Made by a program: the position numbers and the translations under genes. Under the pieces are notes generated by a model, which was given only the letters and a program-made list of their open reading frames with translations, was not told the origin of the DNA and did no database searches. This document shows positions 6,534 through 14,459 of a DNA stretch of 20,915 nt, piece after piece. Numbering within the stretch: the first letter of the stretch is position 1; every line of letters starts with the position of its first letter. The DNA comes from an uncultured Prevotella sp. (GTDB lineage: Bacteria; Bacteroidota; Bacteroidia; Bacteroidales; Bacteroidaceae), in the NCBI GenBank assembly GCA_934230115.1, contig CAKQEI010000044.1:1-20915 (forward strand). The letters run 5' to 3'.

Positions 6534-7439
6534 ATGAAGAAATTATTTACATTTTTATTTTTAGCGTTAATTTTCGTAGTTAGTGCCAATGCCCAGTTGC
6601 TGTACCGTGTGTCGGGCAATGGGCTTAAGCAGGCTTCGTATGTGTTTGGAACATTCCATATAGCCAACACTTCTTTCGTTGACAAGGTGGCTGGTGTGCA
6701 ACAGGCTATTGATGCCACATCGCAGGTGTATGGCGAGATAAAGTGGGATGACATGCTCAATCCCGACACCTTGCTACTGATGCAGAGCAAGATGTTGTTG
6801 CCCGAAGGCAAGACTTTGAAGACTGTTCTTACAGCCGACCAGTATAAGCGTCTTGATACTGTTGTGACTGGTCTTATGGGCGTAGGTTTCAGTAATCCTA
6901 TGGTAGAACAGCAACTGTCGATTCTTTCGCCTGCCGCCCTGCTCACTCAGTTGACCATGCTGCAATATCTCAAGGCTCACATGGGTGAGTTTGATCCTAC
7001 AAACACTATCGACCAGTATTTCCAAACTCAGGCAAAGAACAAGAACAAGCTTGTAGGTGGACTTGAGACAGTGGCTTTTGAGGCGGATGTGCTCTTTGGC
7101 ACTCCACTCGACCGACAGGTGGTGCAGCTCGACTGCTTCCTTGGCAATCTTGAGTATTACGCACAGCTCACTGAGCGTATGGCTAAGGCCTATTATGCCC
7201 AGAATGTTAATGCTCTTGCCGACATAATGAATGAGAAATTATCTGCCACATGTGATGCCACTCCCGAGGAAAATGATATTCTGATAAATAATCGCAACAG
7301 CGACTGGGCAAAGAAGATGCCTACTATTATGTCCGCAGCTCCTACACTCTTTGTTGTTGGTGCTGGACACTTGCCTGGCGACAAGGGAATATTGAAGCTC
7401 TTGCAGAATGCTGGGTATACGGTAGAGGCTGTGAAGTAA
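6534..7439 (+). CDS. TraB/GumN family exported protein
   Basis: The product has 301 residues from ATG 6534 (MKKLFTFLFLALIFVVSANAQ, a Sec signal peptide with no lipobox cysteine). An upstream extension to 6471 is open but lies before the signal peptide, so I reject it. TraB/GumN features: LLYRVSGNGLKQASYVFGTFH at the start of the mature protein, with G39-x-x-H42, and VGAGHLPGDKG near the end, with G276-x-x-H279. Two GxxH motifs are the conserved core of this family and its TIKI metalloprotease relatives, where they bind metal. The bacterial proteins are poorly characterised; an envelope metallohydrolase is a reasonable guess. It is followed at 18 bp by an alpha/beta hydrolase, probably in one transcript. 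Confidence 0.85.
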   Translation: MKKLFTFLFLALIFVVSANAQLLYRVSGNGLKQASYVFGTFHIANTSFVDKVAGVQQAIDATSQVYGEIKWDDMLNPDTLLLMQSKMLLPEGKTLKTVLTADQYKRLDTVVTGLMGVGFSNPMVEQQLSILSPAALLTQLTMLQYLKAHMGEFDPTNTIDQYFQTQAKNKNKLVGGLETVAFEADVLFGTPLDRQVVQLDCFLGNLEYYAQLTERMAKAYYAQNVNALADIMNEKLSATCDATPEENDILINNRNSDWAKKMPTIMSAAPTLFVVGAGHLPGDKGILKLLQNAGYTVEAVK

Positions 7440-7457
7440 TGGTCGTTGTGGAAAAAT

Positions 7458-8417
7458 ATGAACCGTATGAAAAAGCGATTGATATATTCGTTGGTTGCCT
7501 TGCTTGTGGTGTTTGCAGCAGCTACAACCTATGGCTCGTTCTATCTTGTTGACTATGCCTTGAAGAGTGCGCCGGAGTCTCATCGCAAGAATTGGGGCAA
7601 GGCAATGGATTGGTATCCTGAACTGAAACCTTGGCTTGACAGCATCAAGACAGAAGGAGCATGGAGCGACACGTTTGCCATTATGCCTGATGGCTTGCGT
7701 GCTCATGCTGTGTGCATAAAGTCGCGCAATGCTGAGGGAAGAACGGCTGTTGTGGTGCATGGATATACCAACAATTCTATAGACATGCTGCATATTGCAC
7801 GTATATATAATAAGGAGATGCACTACAATGTGGTTTTGCCCGACCTTCATGGACACGGCTTGTCGCAAGGCGACGACATACAGATGGGATGGTTCGACCG
7901 CCTGGATGTGCTGAAATGGATTGACCTTGCGCCTAAGATGTTCTCGACAGTAGGCGACTCTATGCGTCTTGTGGTGCATGGCGTATCGATGGGTGCTGCC
8001 ACAACGATGTGTGTAAGTGGTGAGCATACCCCCGATTATGTGAAATGCTTTGTGGAGGATTGTGGCTATACGAGTGCCTGGGATGAGTTCGCACATGAGT
8101 TGCGTGGACGCTTCTCGCTGCCTGAGTTTCCTTTGCTCTACACAGCCTCATGGCTTACACAGGCCAAGTATGGCTGGAGCTTTAAGGAGGCCTCTCCATT
8201 GAAACAGGTTGCCAAATGCAAGAAACCAATGTTCTTCATTCATGGCGACAAGGACACATTCGTGCCCACATGGATGGTTTATCCACTTTATGAGGCAAAA
8301 CCCCAACCCAAGCAACTGTGGATAGCTCCAGGCAGCGAACATGCCTTTGCCTATCGCGACCATCGTGAGGAGTATATAAAAAAGGTTGAGGCTTTTGTTG
8401 GGAAGTATTGTAAATAA
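7458..8417 (+). CDS. Membrane-anchored alpha/beta hydrolase
   Basis: The product has 319 residues. The N-terminal hydrophobic stretch (LIYSLVALLVVFAAATTYGSF, split here as two short runs: LIYSLVALL and VVFAAATTYG) is a signal anchor that should hold the enzyme at the inner membrane facing the periplasm. The core is an alpha/beta hydrolase of the serine-aminopeptidase/YqkD-like type. HGYTNNS gives the oxyanion region, the nucleophile elbow GVSMG has Ser177, the acid is Asp266 in HGDKDTFVP, and the histidine is His295 in SEHAF. The triad is complete. The substrate is unknown; an ester or peptide is possible. ATG 7458 is preferred to the earlier TTG; ATG 7467 would also fit. It is the second gene after the TraB/GumN gene. 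Confidence 0.85.
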   Translation: MNRMKKRLIYSLVALLVVFAAATTYGSFYLVDYALKSAPESHRKNWGKAMDWYPELKPWLDSIKTEGAWSDTFAIMPDGLRAHAVCIKSRNAEGRTAVVVHGYTNNSIDMLHIARIYNKEMHYNVVLPDLHGHGLSQGDDIQMGWFDRLDVLKWIDLAPKMFSTVGDSMRLVVHGVSMGAATTMCVSGEHTPDYVKCFVEDCGYTSAWDEFAHELRGRFSLPEFPLLYTASWLTQAKYGWSFKEASPLKQVAKCKKPMFFIHGDKDTFVPTWMVYPLYEAKPQPKQLWIAPGSEHAFAYRDHREEYIKKVEAFVGKYCK

Positions 8418-8420
8418 TTG

Positions 8421-8462
8421 ATGGTGTGTCAAGAGTCGTAATTACGGCTTTTGACACACCAT
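8421..8462. terminator. Long hairpin between convergent genes
   Basis: Arms 8421-8440 and 8443-8462 pair over about 19 bp with two G-U pairs and a tiny loop. T-runs are weak on both sides, so it is a probable bidirectional terminator shared by the hydrolase (+) and lpxB (-). Confidence 0.65.
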
Positions 8463-8505
8463 ATATTGTTGTCAATTGATTGTGGCAATTTTGTGAATAA
8501 CTTCT

Positions 8506-9642
8506 TTATCTCTTAACCAATTCATAAATGATATGTGCCGCACTGTTCGACGGACTGTCATCGCCAATCTTCTCCATTATTCGCTCGTAACCTTCGAGCA
8601 TACGGTTGCGCTCCAAGCTGTCTGGCAACAAGAGCGACAATTCGTGTGCTATGTTCTCGACTGAGAAAGTGTCTGCCACAAGCTCCTTCACCACCTCGCT
8701 GTCGTCGATAAGGTTGACAAGCGAAATGTATTTCACTTTCAGAACATGACGGCGGAGGAAGGCTATCAGCTTAGGCACAGGAGTCTCGTAGCACACTACT
8801 TGTGGCACATTGAACAGGGCAGTCTCAAGCGTAGCCGTGCCACTTGTCACAACAGCGGCACGGGCATGTGAGAGTAGGGCATAGGTGTCGTTGTCGATAA
8901 GGGTGACATTCTTTCCATTAATGAATTGCCCGTAATATTCTTTCGTTATGCTTGGTGCCCCAGCAAGCACAAGCTGATAGTCGGGATATTGGCTTGCTGC
9001 CTCAATCATAGCGGGCAGGTTGTCTTTAATCTCCTGGCGTCGGCTGCCTGCAAGCAGGGCGATTATAGCTTTGTCGCTTAAGCCGTGGCGTTGGCAGAAT
9101 GAGTCCTTTGTCTCGTGATAAGTATTCTGAAACTGTCTCACCTCCTCGGCAGTAGGATTTCCCACATAATGGATGGGGTAGTGGTGCTTCTGCTCAAAGA
9201 AAGGCACCTCGAAAGGCAGTATGGAGAACATCTCGTCAACGTCGCGTTTTATGTTCTTTATGCGCCACTCCTTCCAGGCCCATATCTTAGGCGAGATATA
9301 GTAGTAGACGGGAATGTCGGTCTTGGCATGCACGTATTTGGCAATGTCGAGGTTGAAGCCCGGATAGTCGACGAGTATAACCACATCTGGCTGCCACTCC
9401 ACAATGTCGCGCTTGCACATGGCCATATTGCGGAATATGGTGCGCAAGTGCAACAATACAGGTATGAATCCCATGTAGGCAAGCTCGCGGTAGTGTTTTA
9501 CACGCTTGCCGCCAACAGCCGACATTAGGTCACCTCCGAAGAATCTAAACTCTGCATTGTTGTCGGTTTGGCAGAGTGCCTTCATCAGATGCGAAGCATG
9601 CAAGTCGCCAGAGGCTTCGCCAACTATCAAGTAGTATTTCAT
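8506..9642 (-). CDS. lpxB: Lipid-A-disaccharide synthase
   Basis: This is a GT19 glycosyltransferase of 378 residues, the normal length. It joins UDP-2,3-diacylglucosamine to 2,3-diacylglucosamine 1-phosphate to form the lipid A disaccharide at the inner face of the inner membrane. Signatures seen: YYLIVGEASGDLHASHL at 3-19, FFGGDLM followed by the YMGF region (34-59), VDYPGFNLDIA (91-101), ISPKIWAWK (116-124), LLAGSRRQEI (196-205) and the donor-binding SGTATLETAL (277-286). ATG 9642 is in the right place for the GEASGD motif. It follows surE at 15 bp and is probably co-transcribed from the promoter at 10442. Confidence 0.95.
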   Translation of the reverse strand: MKYYLIVGEASGDLHASHLMKALCQTDNNAEFRFFGGDLMSAVGGKRVKHYRELAYMGFIPVLLHLRTIFRNMAMCKRDIVEWQPDVVILVDYPGFNLDIAKYVHAKTDIPVYYYISPKIWAWKEWRIKNIKRDVDEMFSILPFEVPFFEQKHHYPIHYVGNPTAEEVRQFQNTYHETKDSFCQRHGLSDKAIIALLAGSRRQEIKDNLPAMIEAASQYPDYQLVLAGAPSITKEYYGQFINGKNVTLIDNDTYALLSHARAAVVTSGTATLETALFNVPQVVCYETPVPKLIAFLRRHVLKVKYISLVNLIDDSEVVKELVADTFSVENIAHELSLLLPDSLERNRMLEGYERIMEKIGDDSPSNSAAHIIYELVKR

Positions 9643-9657
9643 TGTTTGTGTCTAATG

Positions 9658-10419
9658 TTATAATTTCCAGCTCTTCAGCAACTCATAGTCAGTCACATCG
9701 ATGCGTGTGGGTGTTATTGCCACATATCCGTGGGTCAAAGCCCAGTTGTCGGTATCTTCAGCCTCATGCTCGTCGTTGCGGTAGGAGCCAGTCATCCAGA
9801 AATAGTCGTAGCCATGAGGATGCTGCATCTTCACACACTCGTTGTACCATGTGCCGTAGGCCATGCGGCACATCTTCACACCCTTGAACTCCTTGAGCTT
9901 AGGGAAGTTGACGTTAAGGCACACTCCCTTGGGCAGTCCTTCCTTCAACACCTTTGCCACAATTTCCCTAACGTATGGTCGAAGTGGCTCAAAGTCGGCA
10001 TCGTCGCGGTGGTCGCACAATGAGAATCCCACAGAAGGAATATATTTCATGCAACCCTCGAGTGTCACACCCATTGTACCGCTATAATGCACGTTGACAG
10101 AAGCGTTGTCGCCATGATTGATGCCGCCTATCACCATGTCGGGCTGGCGGTCGGCGAATAGCTCCTGAAGAGCAATCTTCACGCAGTCAACAGGTGTGCC
10201 GTTGCACGACCACATCTCCATGCCCTCTTCCTTGCGGCGCAGTTTAAGTCGCAAAGGCACTGTGGCAGAAAAGGCTGTGGCAAATCCCGAGCGTGCCGAC
10301 TCCGGTGCGCATACAATGATGTCTGCCATGTCGCGAAGCATGGCTATGAGCTGGTTTATTCCCTTGGCATGATAGCCATCGTCGTTGGAAATAAGTATTA
10401 ATGGTCTTTTAATATTCAT
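9658..10419 (-). CDS. surE: 5'/3'-nucleotidase SurE
   Basis: The 253-residue survival protein E dephosphorylates nucleoside monophosphates in the cytoplasm. The family metal-binding residues are all present: Asp13 and Asp14 in ISNDDGYHAKG, Ser44 in APESARSGF, and Asn101 in GGINHGDN. The following SVNVHYSGTMG is also typical. First gene of a two-gene unit with lpxB, an arrangement I know from Bacteroidota genomes. A divergent parA lies 98 bp away, and the -7 boxes of the two directions are close together. ATG 10419 leaves a short leader of about 20-25 bases. Confidence 0.95.
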   Translation of the reverse strand: MNIKRPLILISNDDGYHAKGINQLIAMLRDMADIIVCAPESARSGFATAFSATVPLRLKLRRKEEGMEMWSCNGTPVDCVKIALQELFADRQPDMVIGGINHGDNASVNVHYSGTMGVTLEGCMKYIPSVGFSLCDHRDDADFEPLRPYVREIVAKVLKEGLPKGVCLNVNFPKLKEFKGVKMCRMAYGTWYNECVKMQHPHGYDYFWMTGSYRNDEHEAEDTDNWALTHGYVAITPTRIDVTDYELLKSWKL

Positions 10420-10441
10420 AAATTTGTCTTTATTTCATCTG

Positions 10442-10449
10442 CAAATGTA
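10442..10449 (-). promoter_or_regulatory. -7 box for surE-lpxB
   Basis: On the - strand TACATTTG followed by C (TAnnTTTG, here extended by GCA). The -33 is not a clean TTTG; a TTT lies within the expected distance. The leader would be about 20 bases. Confidence 0.55.
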
Positions 10450-10490
10450 CGAAAAAAGGTTTAAACTGACCGTATCTCGCATAAAATATG

Positions 10491-10498
10491 TAACTTTG
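10491..10498 (+). promoter_or_regulatory. -7 box for parA and downstream genes
   Basis: TAACTTTG followed by GCC matches TAnnTTTG. The -33 position is not a clear TTTG. Start of transcription would be near 10505, only about a dozen bases before ATG 10518. Confidence 0.55.
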
Positions 10499-10517
10499 CC
10501 AAATAATTTTGATGTAA

Positions 10518-11297
10518 ATGGGAAAGATAATAGCACTCGCCAACCAGAAAGGTGGGGTTGGAAAGACAACAACAACGATTAATCTCGCGGCTTCGCTCGC
10601 CACTTTCGAGAAGACAGTACTCGTGGTAGACGCCGATCCGCAGGCTAACGCTTCAAGTGGACTTGGAGTGGATATTCAGGAAATTGACTGCTCGCTCTAC
10701 GAATGTATAATCGATCACGCCGATGTGCGCGACGCTGTGTATACAACCGATATAAATGGACTTGACATCATTCCCAGCCATATCGACCTTGTGGGCGCAG
10801 AGATAGAAATGCTCAACCTCAAGAACCGCGAGCGCATAATCAAGAATATGCTCGACAAGATACGCGACGACTACGACTACATTCTAATCGACTGCAGTCC
10901 GTCGTTGGGACTTATCACCGTAAACGCTCTTACAGCTGCCGACTCGGTGATTATTCCGGTGCAATGCGAATACTTCGCGCTTGAGGGCATCACCAAACTG
11001 CTCAACACGATAAAGATTATCAAGAGCAAACTCAATCCGGGACTCGAAATAGAGGGATTCCTGCTTACCATGTACGACGGACGACTCCGACTCGCCAACC
11101 AGATTTATGACGAGGTTAAACGCCATTTCCAGGAACTGGTGTTCAAAACCGTCATTCAGCGCAACGTGAAGCTAAGCGAAAGCCCAAGTCATGGACTGCC
11201 CGTGATTCTTTATGACGCCGACTCGGTGGGTGCTAAGAACCACATGGCACTTGCCAAGGAAATTATCAACAAGAACGAAACGCCCAACGAACAATAA
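10518..11297 (+). CDS. parA: Chromosome-partitioning ATPase ParA/Soj
   Basis: The product has 259 residues. The deviant Walker A KGGVGKTT is at 11-18, with the signature lysine (Lys11) that marks the ParA/MinD class. VVDADPQANAS is at 36-46. Walker B YILIDCSPSLG is at 121-131, with Asp125. Length and motifs are those of chromosomal Soj-type ParA without the N-terminal helix-turn-helix of plasmid ParA. It dimerises with ATP on nucleoid DNA and is stimulated by ParB to move the origin region. Its stop overlaps the parB start by one base (TAATG at 11295-11299), so the two are translationally coupled. Confidence 0.95.
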   Translation: MGKIIALANQKGGVGKTTTTINLAASLATFEKTVLVVDADPQANASSGLGVDIQEIDCSLYECIIDHADVRDAVYTTDINGLDIIPSHIDLVGAEIEMLNLKNRERIIKNMLDKIRDDYDYILIDCSPSLGLITVNALTAADSVIIPVQCEYFALEGITKLLNTIKIIKSKLNPGLEIEGFLLTMYDGRLRLANQIYDEVKRHFQELVFKTVIQRNVKLSESPSHGLPVILYDADSVGAKNHMALAKEIINKNETPNEQ

Positions 11298-12223
11298 TGG
11301 CTGTACACAAGAAATACAATAGAAGCGTGCTCGGACGCGGACTCGACGATATAGAGGGCGGAAAGGGTCTTGACGCTCTCATCGATACCGGTGGAGTGCG
11401 CACACAAGGCTCTTCCACTATCAACGAGATTCCACTCGGACAAATAGAGGCTAACCCCAATCAGCCGCGACGCGAGTTTAACCAAGAGTCGCTGCAGGAA
11501 TTGGCTTCAAGCATCCGACAGATAGGCATCATACAGCCCATCACTCTGCGTCAGGTGGACGAGGAACGCTACCAGATTATTGCAGGAGAGCGACGTTGGA
11601 GGGCTTCGCAATTGGCCGGACTCTACTCAATACCTGCCTACATACGCACCATCAGCGACGAGAACATCATGGAGATGGCTCTCGTGGAGAACATTCAACG
11701 CGAGGACCTCAACGCCATTGAAATTGCTCTCGCCTATGAGCATTTGCTCGATGCCGAGGGAATGACTCAAGAGAAGGTGTCGGAGAGAGTGGGCAAGAGC
11801 CGAACTGCCATTACCAACTATCTGCGTCTGCTGCGCCTGCCTGCACAAGTGCAGATAGCCTTGCAGAAGAAGGAAATCGACATGGGACATGCACGCGCGC
11901 TGCTTGCAGTGGATTCGCCATCGCTGCAGATTAAGCTCTTCAACGAGGTGATAAAGCATGGCTACTCGGTGCGCAAGGTAGAGGAAATGGCCCAGATGCT
12001 CAAGAATGGTGAGGATGTGGAGAGCGGACGCAAGAAGATTGTTGCCAAGGCCAAGCTTCCTGAGGAGTTTAATGTGCTGCGCAACAGCCTTTCTGATTTC
12101 CTACAAACCAAGGTGCAGATGACTTGCTCGCCAAAGGGTAAGGGCAAAATCACTATCCCCTTCGACAACGAGGAGGAACTCGAGCGCATAATGAGTGTGT
12201 TCGACAAAATGAAACAACAGTAA
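11297..12223 (+). CDS. parB: Chromosome-partitioning protein ParB/Spo0J
   Basis: The product has 308 residues. The N-terminal GRGLDDI segment resembles the ParA-activating peptide region. The CTP-binding ParB/Srx domain includes IPLGQIEANPNQPRR (about 45-59), GERRWRA (97-103) and ENIQREDLN (131-139). A helix-turn-helix (TQEKVSERVGKSRTAITNYL, 157-176) reads parS. The C-terminus is basic and probably dimerises. It loads on parS near the origin, slides as a clamp and recruits SMC. I searched by eye for a TGTTTCACGTGAAACA-like parS in the window and found none, so the sites must be elsewhere or diverged. Confidence 0.95.
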   Translation: MAVHKKYNRSVLGRGLDDIEGGKGLDALIDTGGVRTQGSSTINEIPLGQIEANPNQPRREFNQESLQELASSIRQIGIIQPITLRQVDEERYQIIAGERRWRASQLAGLYSIPAYIRTISDENIMEMALVENIQREDLNAIEIALAYEHLLDAEGMTQEKVSERVGKSRTAITNYLRLLRLPAQVQIALQKKEIDMGHARALLAVDSPSLQIKLFNEVIKHGYSVRKVEEMAQMLKNGEDVESGRKKIVAKAKLPEEFNVLRNSLSDFLQTKVQMTCSPKGKGKITIPFDNEEELERIMSVFDKMKQQ

Positions 12224-12232
12224 ACAACGACA

Positions 12233-12946
12233 GTGAAAACTATTCAGTCATACATATTCCAGACATTGCTTGTAGCTGTTTGCATGTTGATGACGACCAT
12301 CAACGCGACGGCACAGACTGACGTTGCCGACATGAAGTCGAATAATGACTCTGTGTCGGCCATCTTCACGCAGCAAGACACGCTACGTATGCTCGCGCAG
12401 ACCGACTCTGTCAAACTGCGCAAGCATCGCGACTGGAAGACATGGCGTCCTAATCCAAAACGTGCCATGTGGCTTGCCATAGTGCTGCCGGGTGCCGGAC
12501 AAATTTACAACCGTAAGTACTGGAAGGTGCCTATAGTATATGGTGGCTTCGTGGGATGTGCCTATGCCATGCGATGGAACAACCAAATGTTCCGCGACTA
12601 CTCGCAGGCTTACATGGACATTATGGACGACGACCCCAACACGCAGAGCTATAACCAGTTTCTGCATCTCGGCGCGAAAATCGACGAGTCGAACCTGCAA
12701 CGCTATCAGGAGCTCTTCCGCAAGCGCAAGGATAGATTCCGCCGTTGGCGCGACCTGAGCTTCTTCTGCCTCGTGGGAGTCTATGCCTTGAGTGTGGTGG
12801 ATGCTTATGTCGACGCGTCGCTATCTGAATTTGACATCTCGAAGGACCTCAGCCTTAGGGTTGAGCCTACTATAATAAATAATGAACGAGAGCGCAACCC
12901 GCTAAGGGCAAACAGCCTGGGTATGAGCTTCAGCTTGAACTTTTAA
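12233..12946 (+). CDS. DUF5683 family envelope protein
   Basis: The product has 237 residues from GTG 12233, nine bases after parB. It has an N-terminal signal-like segment (TLLVAVCMLMTTINATAQ, 11-28) and a charged stretch to about 75. RAMWLAIVLPGAGQIYNRKYWKVPI (in two runs: RAMWLAIVLPGAGQ and IYNRKYWKVPI) is the core motif I associate with DUF5683. A hydrophobic segment follows at 100-112 and another at 176-190 (FFCLVGVYALSVVDA). The C-terminus ends GMSFSLNF, with alternating hydrophobics and a terminal Phe. Function is unknown. Its place between parB and a transglycosylase is, as far as I recall, conserved in Bacteroidota and suggests a link between the envelope and chromosome segregation or division; that link is inference. 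Confidence 0.85.
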   Translation: MKTIQSYIFQTLLVAVCMLMTTINATAQTDVADMKSNNDSVSAIFTQQDTLRMLAQTDSVKLRKHRDWKTWRPNPKRAMWLAIVLPGAGQIYNRKYWKVPIVYGGFVGCAYAMRWNNQMFRDYSQAYMDIMDDDPNTQSYNQFLHLGAKIDESNLQRYQELFRKRKDRFRRWRDLSFFCLVGVYALSVVDAYVDASLSEFDISKDLSLRVEPTIINNERERNPLRANSLGMSFSLNF

Positions 12947-12973
12947 GACGAAAACAATAGTATAATTATTTTG

Positions 12974-14335
12974 ATGAAAAAGACATTAGTATTGATTGCC
13001 ACAGTGATTCTTGGCTTCTCTAATCCAGTCCTCGCGCAGAGCGACGACGACGAAACAGAAATCACTGTGACCGATGCCGAGGGCAAGAAGGAAGTCATCG
13101 ATCTGCCCGAGGCTATGACGTGTGAGTATGACTCGCTGCTTACTGCTTACAACAGCAAGACATACCTGAAGATTGGAACCGACTGCAACATGCCAGACAT
13201 CAACCCGGTGTACAGCAAGGAAGTGTACAAGGAACGCTTGGCGCGCATACCGTCGGTGATAGAGCTTCCTTACAACGATGTTGTGCAGAAGTTCATCGAC
13301 CGCTATAGCAGTCGTCTGCGCCGCTCTGTAAGCATAATGCTTGGTGCGCAGAATTTCTACATGCCTACCTTCGAGGAAGCTCTTGAGGCTTACGGATTGC
13401 CACTCGAACTGAAGTATCTGCCAGTTATTGAGTCGGCTCTTAATCCTAACGCAGTGTCGCGTGTGGGTGCTACAGGACTTTGGCAGTTTATGCTCACCAC
13501 AGGCAAACGCTATGGACTTGAGGTGAACTCACTCGTGGATGAGCGTCGCGACCCAGTGCGCGCTTCTTATGCAGCAGCTCACTATCTGCGCGACCTGTAT
13601 AAGATTTACGGTGACTGGAATCTTGTGATTGCCGCATACAACTGTGGACCTGAGAACATTAACAAGGCTATACACCGCTCAAACGGTGCCACCGACTACT
13701 GGCAGATTTACCCATACCTGCCCAAGGAGACAAGAGGTTATGTGCCGGCTTTCATAGCTGCCAACTATATCATGACCTACTATTGCGACCATAACATCTG
13801 CCCGATGGAGGCCGACTTGCCCGAGAAAACCGACACGGTGGTTGTCAACCGCAACGTCCACTTTGAGCAGGTGGCCAAGGTGCTTGGCTTGGACATAGAA
13901 CAAGTGAAGCAGCTCAACCCCCAGTATAGACGCAATATTGTCAATGGCGACACTCGCCCTATGGCTCTTCGACTGCCGGCTTCATTTGTAGGCAAGTTCA
14001 TCGACAACGAGGACTCTATATATGCCTATCGCCCCGAAGAACTTCTTGCGAAGCGCACAGAGGTGGAGGTGAACGACGATGCTCCTGCTTACAGCCGCCA
14101 CACCACCAGCTCATCAAGAAACAAAAACAATTCTTCAAGCCGAAACTCTCGCAACAGCAAGAAGAGCAAGAAGAACAAGAAGAGCAACCGTGGCGGACGT
14201 AACGTGACTATACGCCAGGGAGACACGCTCTCGGAGATTGCCAAGCGCAACGGAACTACCGTTAAGAAGCTGAAGAAACTGAACAAAATCAGTGGAAGCA
14301 GCATACGCGCAGGCAAGAAAATACGAATTAAATAA
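12974..14335 (+). CDS. MltD-like lytic transglycosylase with LysM domain
   Basis: The product has 453 residues from ATG 12974 (MKKTLVLIATVILGFSNPVLAQ signal peptide, cleavage near LAQ; no lipobox). The SLT domain spans about 135-270. It has GLPLELKYLPVIESALNP with catalytic Glu153, then VSRVGATGLWQFM, then YNCGPENINKAI. A long region to about 375 follows, with a partly degenerate LysM-like stretch around VNRNVHFEQVAKVLGL. Residues 376-408 are a Ser/Asn/Lys/Arg-rich flexible linker. The last 43 residues are a good LysM (IRQGDTLSEIAKRNGT) for peptidoglycan binding. It cleaves glycan strands to 1,6-anhydromuropeptides in the periplasm. The domain plan resembles E. coli MltD, but with a soluble signal peptide instead of a lipoprotein one. 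Confidence 0.9.
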   Translation: MKKTLVLIATVILGFSNPVLAQSDDDETEITVTDAEGKKEVIDLPEAMTCEYDSLLTAYNSKTYLKIGTDCNMPDINPVYSKEVYKERLARIPSVIELPYNDVVQKFIDRYSSRLRRSVSIMLGAQNFYMPTFEEALEAYGLPLELKYLPVIESALNPNAVSRVGATGLWQFMLTTGKRYGLEVNSLVDERRDPVRASYAAAHYLRDLYKIYGDWNLVIAAYNCGPENINKAIHRSNGATDYWQIYPYLPKETRGYVPAFIAANYIMTYYCDHNICPMEADLPEKTDTVVVNRNVHFEQVAKVLGLDIEQVKQLNPQYRRNIVNGDTRPMALRLPASFVGKFIDNEDSIYAYRPEELLAKRTEVEVNDDAPAYSRHTTSSSRNKNNSSSRNSRNSKKSKKNKKSNRGGRNVTIRQGDTLSEIAKRNGTTVKKLKKLNKISGSSIRAGKKIRIK

Positions 14336-14353
14336 ACAACAACAATCAGGAGA

Positions 14354-14415
14354 GGAGGCGTCGCGCCCCGGATATTCAACATAATTTATATCTAAGGCGC
14401 GACCCCTCCTTTTTT
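14354..14415 (+). terminator. Strong GC-rich terminator after the par/mltD-like group
   Basis: Arms 14354-14367 (GGAGGCGTCGCGCC) and 14396-14409 (GGCGCGACCCCTCC) pair with a single mismatch, followed by six T (14410-14415). The 28-base loop can form an inner GATAT/ATATC stem. It should separate the par group from the rel gene 45 bases downstream. Confidence 0.85.
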
Positions 14416-14445
14416 GGTTCATACCTAAATCAATATTAAACTAAT

Positions 14446-14450
14446 AGGAG
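14446..14450 (+). promoter_or_regulatory. Shine-Dalgarno of the Rel gene
   Basis: AGGAG ends 9 bases before ATG 14460. A recognisable SD is rare in this window and supports this start. Confidence 0.5.
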
Positions 14451-14459
14451 ACCTGTATC

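Noticed and set aside
7239..8096. 285-codon - strand open frame across the TraB/GumN and hydrolase genes
   Set aside because: It spans the junction of two well-supported + strand genes; its product is rich in His, Cys and Arg, as expected for an antisense shadow.
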